Positions 33,048 through 42,789 of a stretch of 64,000 nucleotides of DNA are shown one piece after another. The stretch covers positions 1 to 64,000 of the forward strand of contig NZ_JBLZFZ010000027.1 in assembly GCF_050753385.1 (NCBI RefSeq). Direction: 5' to 3'. The stretch is from Pantanalinema rosaneae. GTDB lineage: Bacteria > Cyanobacteriota > Cyanobacteriia > Leptolyngbyales > Leptolyngbyaceae. A program made the translations under genes and the position numbers. Positions within the stretch are counted from its first letter, which is position 1; every line of letters starts with the position of its first letter. The notes below the pieces were generated by a model. It did no database searches. It was given only the letters and a program-made list of their open reading frames with translations, and was not told the origin of the DNA.

Positions 33048-34526
33048 ATGGTGAAAAATCAGTTTCTTCTCGGCTCGATCGCCTTTGGTGTAAGCCTGGG
33101 CATTTGTCTACTCATTAGTCCTGATGTTGTCCGAGCCTTTGTCACAGGGTTAATTACCGTAGCGGCAACGTATATCGCGGTCGCGATCGTCACCTGGCAG
33201 GAGCAGCAACGCGGTGGTGGCAAGGCTGTGGGGCTAAACCATCAGATCCGAGTGCTATTGCGTCGGCGGGCAGAGTTGCATCAGACAATTGCTGACATGA
33301 CGGCAGAAAAAGACCGGGTTGCCCAGGCATTAACCGCAATGCAATTGCAACTGCGGCAGCCTCCTACACCTACTGTTCCCACTCCTGCCTTTGCCTCTAG
33401 ACGGGCAATCAGTTGGGATTTGTCGGCTCCTGTGGAACCGGGAATATTAATTCCGCCATTACCCCAGCTAGAACCAACCTCTGAGCTACCTGAAGCTGAG
33501 GTGAATCAAATTCTGGTAGAAGCGGCAGAAAGTCGGCAGAAGATCGAAACCAATTTGCATTGGCTTCAGGGTGAACTAAGTCAACTGAACACCCAGATTG
33601 CTGAACAACATCAGACCCGCGATCGCCTGAACCAGGAAATCGCAGCATTGAGCCAGAAGCACCAACAACTGACGCTGGAATCGAAAATTCTCCGAGGCGA
33701 AGTTGATGATCTGGAGCGCTGCCGGAAGGAACTGGAACAATATCTGGCCTATGCCGAAGCCAAAAAACGCGAACTGGAAACGGGGGCAAATCCCTTGCAG
33801 GGGGCACTGAAACAGTTGCAAACTCAGATCACTGCCTTACAAACTGAATTGGCACAGTTAGAGGATCAGGTAATCAGCCATCGGCGGGAGAAAGAGGCGC
33901 TGGAACAGCAGATTGCGGTATTGCAGGCAGAGCAGCTATCAATTGAAGCGGTGCTGGCAACCCAGGAGGTCGATCGCGCCGCTCCCAAGCGTCAGCATCC
34001 TTCGGCGATCGCGCCAGACTCTTCAGCAACTCAAGTGGTGCAGTCGTCTTCTGCCAAAAAGCGGGATGGCAATGGGAAATTGGATGCTGCAACTCCGGCT
34101 TCCGGGAAGGCGATGGAGTCATCGCAGAGTTCGTCCTCGGGGGCAGTGGCAACGGTTGTCAGTCAACCCGTAACTCAGACAGTGGCTCAGCCCAGTCCGG
34201 CTCAGTCCAGTCAGCCCAGCGATCCCTCCAATCAAACCCTGTCGGAAACCTGGACAGAATTTTTGGTGCAGTTGCCGGAGTACGAACTGCAAGTGCTACG
34301 CTCCCTAACCCAAGCTGGCAGTGCGGCGGCGGTAATTCGCAAAATTGCCGAAGATAACCTGACCACCCCAGAAAAGTTGGTCGCATCGATTAACGATCGT
34401 GCCTGTGACAGGTTGGGTCATGCCATTTTGGAACTGGGGCCGAATGGCAAGCCGCCGACGATCACCCGGGACTATGTGAAAACGGTGAAGAAACTGATTA
34501 AAACCTACGATTACTTAACGGAATAG
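33048..34526 (+). CDS. Membrane-anchored coiled-coil protein with a C-terminal helical domain
   Basis: Two N-terminal hydrophobic segments (about 8-25 and 30-48) are followed by a long coiled coil with Gln/Glu/Leu heptads from about 70 to 300, broken by a Pro-rich stretch at about 105-150. Then comes a low-complexity Ser/Gln/Pro linker and a folded domain of about 95 residues (WTEFLVQLPEYELQVLRSLT, then PEKLVASINDRACDRLGHAILE). The last domain resembles the C-terminal helical domain of TerB-family proteins in cyanobacteria, which I offer with low certainty. No enzymatic motif is seen; a structural or tethering role at the membrane is the natural reading. Confidence 0.6.
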   Translation: MVKNQFLLGSIAFGVSLGICLLISPDVVRAFVTGLITVAATYIAVAIVTWQEQQRGGGKAVGLNHQIRVLLRRRAELHQTIADMTAEKDRVAQALTAMQLQLRQPPTPTVPTPAFASRRAISWDLSAPVEPGILIPPLPQLEPTSELPEAEVNQILVEAAESRQKIETNLHWLQGELSQLNTQIAEQHQTRDRLNQEIAALSQKHQQLTLESKILRGEVDDLERCRKELEQYLAYAEAKKRELETGANPLQGALKQLQTQITALQTELAQLEDQVISHRREKEALEQQIAVLQAEQLSIEAVLATQEVDRAAPKRQHPSAIAPDSSATQVVQSSSAKKRDGNGKLDAATPASGKAMESSQSSSSGAVATVVSQPVTQTVAQPSPAQSSQPSDPSNQTLSETWTEFLVQLPEYELQVLRSLTQAGSAAAVIRKIAEDNLTTPEKLVASINDRACDRLGHAILELGPNGKPPTITRDYVKTVKKLIKTYDYLTE

Positions 34527-34878
34527 CGTGGTTGCCCTGCCCGGAACAATCGGGGGCAATTGTGCGTGTAATAGATAGGCTCCCTTCAAGTAGTCGTTGA
34601 TTCAATCAGGGATAGCGTCAGAGTGCTCCGAACGCTTGCACTCAATTACGGCAGCAGGTTTGCACTACCGGTCGGGTCATTAGTCATGTGAGCTAGTGAC
34701 TGGAATCTCCCCCATTTTCCCCTGGCAGCCCTGGTCATTCCTTGATCCTGGGATTGCTCGCTTTTTGCTGCTCAGAGTATAACGATTAATCGAGTTTTGT
34801 ATCTTTTTGTAAAGGAGTCAGCCATTATGGTGAGCCTGTGCAGAATGAAGGTGCGAAATTATCGACTCTAGCTGGTTT
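34527..34878. other. Intergenic region upstream of the Omp85 gene
   Basis: About 350 bases with no gene I can support. A short frame at 34828 stops after 14 codons. The region should carry the promoter of the outer-membrane protein gene. A weak GC dyad at about 34535-34560 could end the preceding gene but lacks a T run. Confidence 0.4.
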
Positions 34879-37317
34879 ATGGGGGCAAACGTACATGACA
34901 ACCATCCTTTATTAAATCCCCACCTCACAACCTTGGACGCTTCATTGACTGTGACAAAATCGGTGACCCTAATGCGGTTGTATGGACTAGCCATGTTTGC
35001 CCTAGCAGCGATCGTCGCTGGTGATCTCTATCATCCTGCCAGTGCCACCTCGGTTGCGGTGTCGGATGATTCACGCTGGCTGGCTCCGGTGACGCTACCT
35101 TCTGCTGTGCCTACGGCTCCGGTGGCTGCGCCAGAAACACTGGTTGCCCAGGAGTTTTCGGCTTCTGTGCCAACAGCATCCGAAGCGTCCCGATCGCCGC
35201 AATATTACGAAAACTACCGTCCTGTCGCGGTGCCAGCGACCACAAATCCTGTACCCTCTCCCCAGGCATCTACACAATTGGCGGCTCCAGCGTCGGCATC
35301 TCCGATCGCACCGCCAGTCTCTATTTCTGAGCCAACCTGGGTGATCCCAGCCTCTTCTCAGTCTTCTAGTTCTGCCTCGACGGTAGATTCAGACCTACCA
35401 CCCGCCACGCCGGCTCCGGCTACCGCTACTCCGTCAACGGGTTGGCCAATGCCACCCACAACGCCAACTCCGTCTGGGACTCCGATCGCGCCCGCGCAAG
35501 TGGTTGTGCCAACTCCACCCACCCCCACCCCGCCGCCGATCTCGCAGAATCCCAATGAACTTGTGGTGACGGCAACCGATGTCCAGGTGATTGGGGTAGA
35601 TGCGGAGTTGCAAGAGGTGGTTCGTCGCACGGTGCGTACCCGACCCGGAGGCCCGACGACTCCCAGCCAACAGCAGGCGGATGTGGCAGCGATTTTGGAC
35701 ACGGGATTGTTTGCCAGTGCGAATGTCAGTAGCGTTCCTACGGCGATCGGGGTAGCCGTGACCTATCAGGTGCAGCCGATCGTCGTGCGATCGCTCCAGT
35801 TGTCGGGAGCGCAAGTGCTGACTCTAGAAGTGGCTAACCCGATTTTTGCCAATCAAATTAATCAAGCTATTAGTCCCACGGCAATTACGCAGGCGGTTCG
35901 CCAAATCAACCAGTGGTATATCACCAATGGCTATAATTTGGCGCGGGTATTATCAGTGGAACCCAATGCCCAGGGGACGCTCACCGTAGAGGTGGCAGAA
36001 GGGTATGTCACCGATGTCCAGATTCGGTTTATTAACGCCGAAGGCAGAACCGTCGATGCGAATGGTCAACCAATTCAAGGGCGGACGCAACCGGGGTTTG
36101 TGCGAGATCAGATCAAATTACAGCCCGGACAGGTGTTTCAAGAGTCCGTGGTGGCAGATGACATTCGACGCTTGTATGGTCTAGGAATTTTCGATCGCGT
36201 CAATGTTGGGTTTGAAGGGGATGCTCGTCAGACGGTAGTAGTCTATAACCTGGTGGAAGGCAAATCTCGCGGGTTTAACTTTGGTGGCGGCTACAACGAG
36301 GATGTCGGGATCTACGGCACGATCACCTATAACGATCGCAACTTTAGCGGTTTAGGGCAACAACTCGGTGGAACGGTGCAGATTAGCGGTCGAGATGTCC
36401 TGTTTGAAGGTAACTTCCGCAGCCCGTATCGCGAATCTACGCCAGACACCCCAGGCTATGGAGCGTTCATCTTCCGGCGGCGGGGCTTATCTCGGGTATT
36501 TGATGAGGAAATTCGGCTGGAGAATGAGGATAAAGTGCGGGAGCGGCAATTTGGGGGTGGCATCTATGCTGAGAAGCCGATCGGGTCTGAGTGGATGGGC
36601 AACCTGGGACTCAACTATACACGCACTCGCATGACCGACGAAGACGGAGATACGGAAAAGCGCGATCAGCAAGGGAATCCTCTGTCATGGAGTGGCAAAG
36701 GCTATGATGACCTGACGACGATCTCCTTTGCGGCGGTGCGAGATCGGCGGGATAACCCAATTAATCCCAGTACAGGCTCAGTGCTACGTCTGAGTACGGC
36801 ACAATCGATTCCGATCGGGACAGGAAGTATTCTCAATAATACGTTGCAAGCCAACTATGCCCAGTTCTTTCCAGTCAACTGGCTAACGACTCCCGAAAGT
36901 CGGGCAGAGCGGGGAACACAGCAACCAGAGGTATTCGCCTTCAATGTGCAAAGTGGCACTGTTTTAGGAGATCTGCCACCTTACAATGCCTTTACGTTAG
37001 GTGGGGTTGATTCTGTTCGGGGATATGATTCGGGGGATGTTGCCAGTAGCCGCAGTTATTTCTTGCTCTCAGCAGAGTATCGCTTCCCAATCTATAAATT
37101 CATTGGTGGGGTGGTATTTGCGGACTTTGGCTCCGATCTGGGTAGTAGTGATGCGGTCTTGGGAGAACCGGGCATCGATCGCGACAAGCCGGGAACAGGT
37201 GCGGGATTTGGGGCAGGGCTGCGAGTCAATTCACCGATCGGCATTGTCCGGTTAGATTTTGGTGTGAATGTAGAGGGTGATACGAAACTGCAATTTGGTT
37301 TGGGGCAGAAGTTCTAG
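34879..37317 (+). CDS. Omp85/BamA family outer-membrane assembly protein
   Basis: This 812-residue protein has a hydrophobic export signal at residues 30-50 (LMRLYGLAMFALAAIVAG). A disordered Pro/Ala/Ser/Thr-rich stretch follows (about 60-225). Then come POTRA domains (about 228-460), and a C-terminal 16-strand-type barrel starts near GFNFGGGYNEDVGIYGTITY and ends with Phe (GLGQKF), as outer-membrane proteins do. Cyanobacterial Omp85 inserts beta-barrel proteins and is the relative of chloroplast Toc75. The Pro-rich linker, unusual in proteobacterial BamA, is common in cyanobacteria. ATG 34879 leaves a 31-residue pre-signal extension; ATG 34972 would start directly at the signal. Confidence 0.93.
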   Translation: MGANVHDNHPLLNPHLTTLDASLTVTKSVTLMRLYGLAMFALAAIVAGDLYHPASATSVAVSDDSRWLAPVTLPSAVPTAPVAAPETLVAQEFSASVPTASEASRSPQYYENYRPVAVPATTNPVPSPQASTQLAAPASASPIAPPVSISEPTWVIPASSQSSSSASTVDSDLPPATPAPATATPSTGWPMPPTTPTPSGTPIAPAQVVVPTPPTPTPPPISQNPNELVVTATDVQVIGVDAELQEVVRRTVRTRPGGPTTPSQQQADVAAILDTGLFASANVSSVPTAIGVAVTYQVQPIVVRSLQLSGAQVLTLEVANPIFANQINQAISPTAITQAVRQINQWYITNGYNLARVLSVEPNAQGTLTVEVAEGYVTDVQIRFINAEGRTVDANGQPIQGRTQPGFVRDQIKLQPGQVFQESVVADDIRRLYGLGIFDRVNVGFEGDARQTVVVYNLVEGKSRGFNFGGGYNEDVGIYGTITYNDRNFSGLGQQLGGTVQISGRDVLFEGNFRSPYRESTPDTPGYGAFIFRRRGLSRVFDEEIRLENEDKVRERQFGGGIYAEKPIGSEWMGNLGLNYTRTRMTDEDGDTEKRDQQGNPLSWSGKGYDDLTTISFAAVRDRRDNPINPSTGSVLRLSTAQSIPIGTGSILNNTLQANYAQFFPVNWLTTPESRAERGTQQPEVFAFNVQSGTVLGDLPPYNAFTLGGVDSVRGYDSGDVASSRSYFLLSAEYRFPIYKFIGGVVFADFGSDLGSSDAVLGEPGIDRDKPGTGAGFGAGLRVNSPIGIVRLDFGVNVEGDTKLQFGLGQKF

Positions 37318-37428
37318 CAACAGGAGAGAGAGGTGAATGATTCCCATTGGAATTGCGGTATTCTCGATGCTCCGAAGGCGGTAAGCTTTTGCTGACACCT
37401 TCATTCATCATGGTTGCGAAAAGTTAGC

Positions 37429-37881
37429 ATGACGGCATCCGAAGCATCTTGCATGGTCTGTGATCAAATTAGTCTGTGGCGGAACGGTCAGAATCCCTAC
37501 TTCATTCATGAGTTTGAACACTCAATCTTTGTAGTCGGCTTCCATCAATTTCATCCCGGCTACTCCCTGCTGTTACTCAAAGAGCATGTCCGCGAGTTAC
37601 ATGAACTGGATCCGGCGGTGCAACAGGGGCTATTTGCGGAATTAATCCTGGCAACTCAGGCGATCGTCGATACCTTTCAGCCCTGGAAAATGAATCATGC
37701 CTGCTACGGCAACCTTGATCCCCATGTCCACTGGCATCTTTTTCCCCGGTACGAATCCGATCCAGAACGCCACAAGCATCCCTGGATTCACTCGCCAGAA
37801 TTCAAACGCCATGCGATCGATCTGCCGACGACAAAAGAATTACGCCACCGGATCAAAACCCATCTCGATAAACGGTTGTAA
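37429..37881 (+). CDS. HIT family hydrolase
   Basis: This 150-residue histidine-triad protein carries the signature HVHWHLFPR, where the middle His of the triad attacks the phosphate of nucleotide conjugates (Ap4A-, AMP-lysine- or ADP-sugar-type substrates). The N-terminal CMVCDQISLWRNG segment supplies the usual Cys pair, and FHPGYSLLLLKEHVREL is the central strand-helix unit. I chose ATG 37429; TTG 37414 is possible. The stop at 37881 abuts the stop of the convergent hydrolase gene with no gap. Confidence 0.9.
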   Translation: MTASEASCMVCDQISLWRNGQNPYFIHEFEHSIFVVGFHQFHPGYSLLLLKEHVRELHELDPAVQQGLFAELILATQAIVDTFQPWKMNHACYGNLDPHVHWHLFPRYESDPERHKHPWIHSPEFKRHAIDLPTTKELRHRIKTHLDKRL

Positions 37882-38745
37882 CTAACGGTTGTAGACAATA
37901 AATCCGGCGATCGCATCGAGTAGGGCTTCCGGTTCATCGGCGCGGATGGCATGACCGCTCTGCTCAAAAATTCGTAGATCTGCGTTGGGAATCAGGCGAG
38001 CAATTTCCTCCGAAAATTCGGGTGGACAAATCCAATCATGCCGAGCACCGATCACCAGGGTGGGAGCGGTAATCTTAGGTAGCTGCTCCCGCACATCATA
38101 GGAACGCAGAAAGTCGCCAAACGCTAGATTGATCGCATCAGGAGACAGAATCGCCCGATCCCAACTTTTGGGCGGGGGACTATCCGGTTCGGCGGTGATG
38201 GAGTACAACGTCCGAGTAATGTGGAAATACTCTTTCAGTTGCGCTTCTGATTCAAAATTGCCATCCCATAGGCGCTGGGCGATCGCTTTTTGTTCGTCAG
38301 TTCCCCGTTCTGCCAGAATCTCTTTGGCGCGGTCTAAAAACCGGGAATCGGGAACCGTGACGATCGCGATTAAATGCGACACGCGATCGGGATACCGACT
38401 GGCATAGGTGAGGGCAACCATGCCCCCGTAGGACGCGCCAATCACGACAATTTTTTCCAAGCCTAAATACTCCCGCAAGGCTTCCATGTCTTCCACGTTG
38501 TTTTCTAACGTGTAGCTGGCTTGATCACCCCGCGCCGATCGCCCCTGTCCCCGATGGTCAAAATACACCAGTTGCATTTTTTTGCTCAGCGGCGAAAAGG
38601 TGGGTTTAAATCCGGTATGGTCGGCACCCGGGCCACCATGCACTAGAAATGCCATCGGTTTCTCGCGCATTCGGGAGCCATCTGGCACCAACCCAGAGCC
38701 TTCAATATCAAAGTAAATTTCGGTGTCGCGGATTTTGGCTCGCAT
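37882..38745 (-). CDS. Alpha/beta hydrolase (proline iminopeptidase-like)
   Basis: This 287-residue hydrolase has a complete triad: nucleophile Ser in GASYGGMVAL, acid Asp in ARHDWICPP and His in QSGHAIRADEP. The oxyanion-hole motif VHGGPGADHTGF and the FDHRGQGRSAR segment are typical of the proline iminopeptidase/tricorn-factor subgroup. The helical lid (about residues 140-210) defines specificity but cannot be read. No signal peptide, so it is cytoplasmic. Confidence 0.88.
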   Translation of the reverse strand: MRAKIRDTEIYFDIEGSGLVPDGSRMREKPMAFLVHGGPGADHTGFKPTFSPLSKKMQLVYFDHRGQGRSARGDQASYTLENNVEDMEALREYLGLEKIVVIGASYGGMVALTYASRYPDRVSHLIAIVTVPDSRFLDRAKEILAERGTDEQKAIAQRLWDGNFESEAQLKEYFHITRTLYSITAEPDSPPPKSWDRAILSPDAINLAFGDFLRSYDVREQLPKITAPTLVIGARHDWICPPEFSEEIARLIPNADLRIFEQSGHAIRADEPEALLDAIAGFIVYNR

Positions 38746-38974
38746 AACGATCGCTCAGGTCTGAAAGGGCTGGTCTGTTTGTGTTGACCATCTTACTGGT
38801 AGAGCGACGGTTTGATTGCGATCAGGTGGCTGACATCTGGGCGATCGCTGGAAGTCGAATGTATAGCGGAAGTTCAGAAAGCTTTAAATAACGTAGCGAT
38901 TAATTCAATAAAAACAAACTCTGGCAGGGAACTATAGAGGCAAACCATACACTGGGATATAGACCGACTAGAGG

Positions 38975-40009
38975 GTGAGCAAACCTCAGTTGATTAATTT
39001 TTACTCTCTCCAGCCGTTAGAGGTATTGAGCAATATGGAAGCCCGTTATCTACTCAAATCCTATGAGGCAGGTAACCGAGATTTTGCCGGAGTTGATTTA
39101 AGGGGTGCCGATCTCGGCGGCATGACGTTAGTCGATATCAATCTAGAAGGGGCGAACCTGACAGGTGCCAACTTGAGTCGGGCATTTTTGACCAAAGCCA
39201 ACTTAAGTGGGGCGTTCCTCAACTGGGCGGATTTGCGTTTTACCAAATTGAGTGAAGGGTGCTTGATTGACGCTGACCTGACCAAAGCCAACTTACATGG
39301 GGCGTTTATGGTCAAGGCAGATTTGTCTAAAGCGAAATTAAGTGGGGCGAACGTCAGCCATGTGAATTTGCGGGGGGCTTGCCTGAAGCGGGCGAATCTA
39401 TGTGGAGCCACAATGCAGGGAGTAAATCTGCGGAGTGCCCTGCTGACTGGGGCAAATCTCAATTGGGCGAATTTGCGCGGCGCTCGGTTAAGTGGAGCCA
39501 TTTTGCAGGGAGCCTTTTTGAATGGGGTGAACTTAGCCGAGGCATTCCTAAACGGGGTCGATTTACATGAGATTGATCTGACTGGAGTAGATATGACGGC
39601 GGCAAAGTTGAATGGCAGCAATTTACAGGCTGCCCACCTTGCCACCAGCAACTTAAAGGAAGCGAAACTCCGGGGCGCAAACTTGGCTGGAGCTGACCTA
39701 ACAGGTGCCAATTTAGAGCAGGCATTCTTAGGCAGCGCCAATTTGAAATGGACGAATCTGAGTGGGGCGAATCTGCGGCGATCGGATTTGCGGGATGCCA
39801 GTGTTCTGGGAGTCAAGATTGAAGGGGCGGAATTACAGGGGATTGTGTTGCCGGAAGTGACTCGCCGTTATTTATGCTTGATGACTACCGGTGATTCGTT
39901 ATGGGCACATAAAGCTCGGAAAGCGCTACACTGTGGTCTGGAAAAGCCGTCGGCTGTAGCTACGCCTGCATTGAATGTACCCATGAATGGTTCGTTAGTC
40001 GCGACCTGA
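38975..40009 (+). CDS. Pentapeptide-repeat protein
   Basis: From about residue 35 to 285 the protein is a continuous run of pentapeptides of the A(D/N)LxG type (for example ANLTGANLSRAFLTKANLSG), which folds as a right-handed quadrilateral beta-helix of about 12 coils. The ends are short non-repeat caps; there is no signal peptide and no fused domain. Cyanobacteria have many such proteins; a few bind DNA gyrase or membranes, but most have no known role. Start is GTG 38975. Its 3' end overlaps the convergent ABC ATPase gene by 15 bases. Confidence 0.93.
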   Translation: MSKPQLINFYSLQPLEVLSNMEARYLLKSYEAGNRDFAGVDLRGADLGGMTLVDINLEGANLTGANLSRAFLTKANLSGAFLNWADLRFTKLSEGCLIDADLTKANLHGAFMVKADLSKAKLSGANVSHVNLRGACLKRANLCGATMQGVNLRSALLTGANLNWANLRGARLSGAILQGAFLNGVNLAEAFLNGVDLHEIDLTGVDMTAAKLNGSNLQAAHLATSNLKEAKLRGANLAGADLTGANLEQAFLGSANLKWTNLSGANLRRSDLRDASVLGVKIEGAELQGIVLPEVTRRYLCLMTTGDSLWAHKARKALHCGLEKPSAVATPALNVPMNGSLVAT

Positions 40010-41509
40010 TCCGTTCTGCTTGCCGCCTGCCATCAGTAGCCCGATCGTCTCCCGGTTTGCCTGAGCCGCGTCGAGAACTTCTACAAATTGTCCGGCATAC
40101 ATGACAGCAATGCGATCGCTCATCGCCAGCACTTCTTCCAACTCGGTGGAAATATACAGAATGGCGGTGCCGCGATTCCGTTCGGCTAATAAGGCTTGCT
40201 GGACATATTCCGTTGCCCCCACATCCAAGCCACGAGTCGGTTGCATAGCAATAATTAATCCCGGTTCGCCGGATAGCTCTCGCGCCAATACCACCTTTTG
40301 TTGATTGCCCCCCGATAGCTGGCTAACTTTGAGGGTGCCGCTAGTGGCTCGGATATCGAATGCCTGGATTGCCCAGTTGGTATGGGTGTTAATTGCCGAT
40401 CGCTGTAAGACCCAATGCCGACAGAAGGGTAAACGGTTAAAGGCTTTTAGAATTAGATTCCGGGCAATACTGAATGGCAAAATTAGCCCCATTTTTTGCC
40501 GATCTTCGGGAATGTAACCGAGTTTGAGGGGGTGACGGTTGCTAGCGTTGGCGGTAATCTCCTGTCCCTGGTAGGCGATCGTTCCATCGGTAATCGGTCG
40601 CAGTCCGGCGATCGCGTCTGCCAGTTCCCGTTGTCCGTTACCATCTACGCCAGCAATGCCCAGAATTTCCCCGGCTCGCAGTTGGAAAGATACGCCCTGG
40701 ACAGCAGGTAAGGCGCGATCGTCCCGGACATGCAAATGATTGACATTAAGGACGATCGTGTCATTAGTCTGAACGGGCTTCTCAAGTTGAAAATTAATCT
40801 CTCGCCCTACCATCAATTCTGCCAGAGCTTTAGGAGTGGTGTTCGCTGTGGTGGTACTGGCAACCACCTGTCCCCGCCGTAACACCGTCACCGTATCGCA
40901 GAGATTGATCACCTCATCTAATTTGTGACTAATGAAAATAATCGTGTGCTGATTAGCGGCTAATTGCCGTAACACTGTAAAAAAGGTGGCAATTTCCGGC
41001 GGCGTTAAGACGGCGGTGGGTTCATCCAAAATCAGGAGTTTGGCTTGCCGATACAGGGCTTTGAGGATTTCCACCCGTTGCTGTGCGCCGATCGGCAGAT
41101 CGCTGACTTTGGCAAAGGGATCGATCGGTAAGCCATAAGATTCAGCCAGTGCTGCGAGTTCTGCGGCTCGTTGCTTCAGATTCAAGCCCAACGAGAATTT
41201 TGTTCCCAGGATAAGATTCTCCACCACCGAAAGCTGGGGAACTAGCATAAAGTGCTGATGGATCATGCCAATGCCCTGGGCGATCGCGGCACTGGGGGAA
41301 TCAATCTGTACTGGTTGCTGGTTGAGGTAAATCTGGCCGGCATCGGGGCGGTACAGTCCACACAGGATATTCATCAAGGTGGTTTTTCCGGCTCCGTTTT
41401 CACCCAAGACCGCATGGATAGAACCAGATTTGACCTCCAGACTAATCTGATCATTGGCAACAAACCTGCCAAATCGTTTGGTAATTCCCTCTAACCGTAG
41501 CTCGGTCAC
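39995..41509 (-). CDS. ABC transporter ATP-binding protein, tandem (BMP/nucleoside importer type)
   Basis: Two ABC domains lie in one 504-residue chain, as in RbsA/YufO-type importers. The first half has Walker A GENGAGKTT, signature LPIGAQQRVEI and Walker B LLILDEPTAVL. The second half has the degenerate nucleotide loop GVDGNGQREL and the signature VSQLSGGNQQKVVLAREL. The start is GTG 41507-41509: AAAGGAG lies seven bases upstream, and the start overlaps the TGA of the upstream binding-protein gene (GTGA), which is typical translational coupling. A TTG at 41527 is in frame but has no ribosome site. The two permease genes expected next are absent; the pentapeptide gene sits there instead. Confidence 0.93.
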   Translation of the reverse strand: MTELRLEGITKRFGRFVANDQISLEVKSGSIHAVLGENGAGKTTLMNILCGLYRPDAGQIYLNQQPVQIDSPSAAIAQGIGMIHQHFMLVPQLSVVENLILGTKFSLGLNLKQRAAELAALAESYGLPIDPFAKVSDLPIGAQQRVEILKALYRQAKLLILDEPTAVLTPPEIATFFTVLRQLAANQHTIIFISHKLDEVINLCDTVTVLRRGQVVASTTTANTTPKALAELMVGREINFQLEKPVQTNDTIVLNVNHLHVRDDRALPAVQGVSFQLRAGEILGIAGVDGNGQRELADAIAGLRPITDGTIAYQGQEITANASNRHPLKLGYIPEDRQKMGLILPFSIARNLILKAFNRLPFCRHWVLQRSAINTHTNWAIQAFDIRATSGTLKVSQLSGGNQQKVVLARELSGEPGLIIAMQPTRGLDVGATEYVQQALLAERNRGTAILYISTELEEVLAMSDRIAVMYAGQFVEVLDAAQANRETIGLLMAGGKQNGSGRD

Positions 41510-42564
41510 GCCGCTCCTTTGACACAACGAGTGGGTTTTCCACCTTCGGTGCAGGTTTCAAAGGTCAGTTGATCTGCCACGATCGCGTCTGAGGTTCGTT
41601 TGACTTGATCCTGTAAAGCTTGGGGAACCGCAGCATTGAATTTGCCCAGATATAAAATGGTGGGTTCCTTCAAACCCAGGGAATACACTTCGCCTTTGAG
41701 ATTATTGTTTTGGGCAAGTTCGGCTAATTTAGCGATCGCTAAATCAATCCGTTTGACTGCACTGGTTAGAACCGCTTTGGGAGCTACATCGAGTTGGTCA
41801 GCCGTATTACCAAACGCATAGATACCGCGATCGGCAGCCGCTTGTAAGACGGTCGGAGCGGCATTATCCAGCCATTGATAAATCACATCGGCTCCAGTGG
41901 AAATCAGGGCTTCGGCGGCTTCCTTGGCTTTAGCGGCATCATTCCAGTCTCCGGTAAAGCTGGAACTGACCTGAATACTGGGATCAATGGATTTTGCCCC
42001 GAGTTCAAAGCCACGTAATTCTTCCTGTGTTGCCTGGAACTCTTGCCCTGCCAGGTATGCCAGCCGTTTCGATTGGCTCATTTCGGCGGCAATCATCCCG
42101 CACAAGTAGCTAGCTTGCAGATGATCAATGCGGAGTGAGGCAATATTGGTGCCCGAGGCCGCACCATTTACGCCAATAAAGAAGGATTGCGGGAACTGAG
42201 GGGCAACCTGTTGAATCGCGGCATCGAACTGCCCCCCGTGGGCATAAATCAGATTAAATCCGCGTCGGGCAAAGTCCGACAAAACTTCTACTTGCTCTGC
42301 CTGCCCCACTTTTTCCACATAGGCGGTTTCTGCCCCAAGTTGGGCTTTGATTGCTTCCAGTCCGGCATACCCTGCCTGATTCCAGGCTTGGTCGGTAATG
42401 ACACCGGGGAGAACGATCGCCGCCTTTAAGCCACTGTTAGCCGCCGGACTGTCTACGGGACTGTCTACGGTCATGTTGATGCCACACCCTTTCAGCAGCA
42501 GGGCTCCAACTCCTGCTACGGCTCCATCCATCAAAAATTGCCGCCGACTGTAGCGCTTACCCAT
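41506..42564 (-). CDS. BMP family ABC-transporter substrate-binding lipoprotein
   Basis: This 352-residue protein has a twin-arginine-type start (RYSRRQFLMDG) and a lipobox ending in Cys (GALLLKGC), so it should be exported and lipid-anchored. The mature part is a BMP/Med/PnrA fold: AAIVLPGVITDQAWNQAGYAGLEAIK, FNLIYAHGGQFDAAI, GVNGAASGTNIASLRID and ADVIYQWLDNAAPT. Such proteins bind nucleosides or related bases, and the coupled ATPase fits. It is the first gene of a two-gene operon. Export of a lipoprotein through Tat is less common than through Sec. Confidence 0.9.
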   Translation of the reverse strand: MGKRYSRRQFLMDGAVAGVGALLLKGCGINMTVDSPVDSPAANSGLKAAIVLPGVITDQAWNQAGYAGLEAIKAQLGAETAYVEKVGQAEQVEVLSDFARRGFNLIYAHGGQFDAAIQQVAPQFPQSFFIGVNGAASGTNIASLRIDHLQASYLCGMIAAEMSQSKRLAYLAGQEFQATQEELRGFELGAKSIDPSIQVSSSFTGDWNDAAKAKEAAEALISTGADVIYQWLDNAAPTVLQAAADRGIYAFGNTADQLDVAPKAVLTSAVKRIDLAIAKLAELAQNNNLKGEVYSLGLKEPTILYLGKFNAAVPQALQDQVKRTSDAIVADQLTFETCTEGGKPTRCVKGAA

Positions 42565-42789
42565 GAGTGAGCTATCCCCTCATTAACATCAGTTGCTAAA
42601 AAATTATTCAATAGAATTCTAAGCAGAATACCGTAATTAATAGAATTATTCGTTTAGATCACGATCGCGCTGGATGGAAAATGGCTGGTCTGCGGGACAA
42701 CTCTGCGGCAGTAGTTGCCCTTGTCTACGATCGCGATCCTATGATTACCTTTTACACTGTGAATGAGCGAATTAGGAATAATTGGCAAT

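Noticed and set aside
34828..34872. 14-codon ATG frame upstream of the Omp85 gene
   Set aside because: Too short and without ribosome-site or conservation evidence to call a leader peptide.
39061..39816. 251-codon minus-strand frame opposite the pentapeptide gene
   Set aside because: Regular sequence comes from the repeat codons read backwards; the plus-strand frame is a textbook pentapeptide helix.
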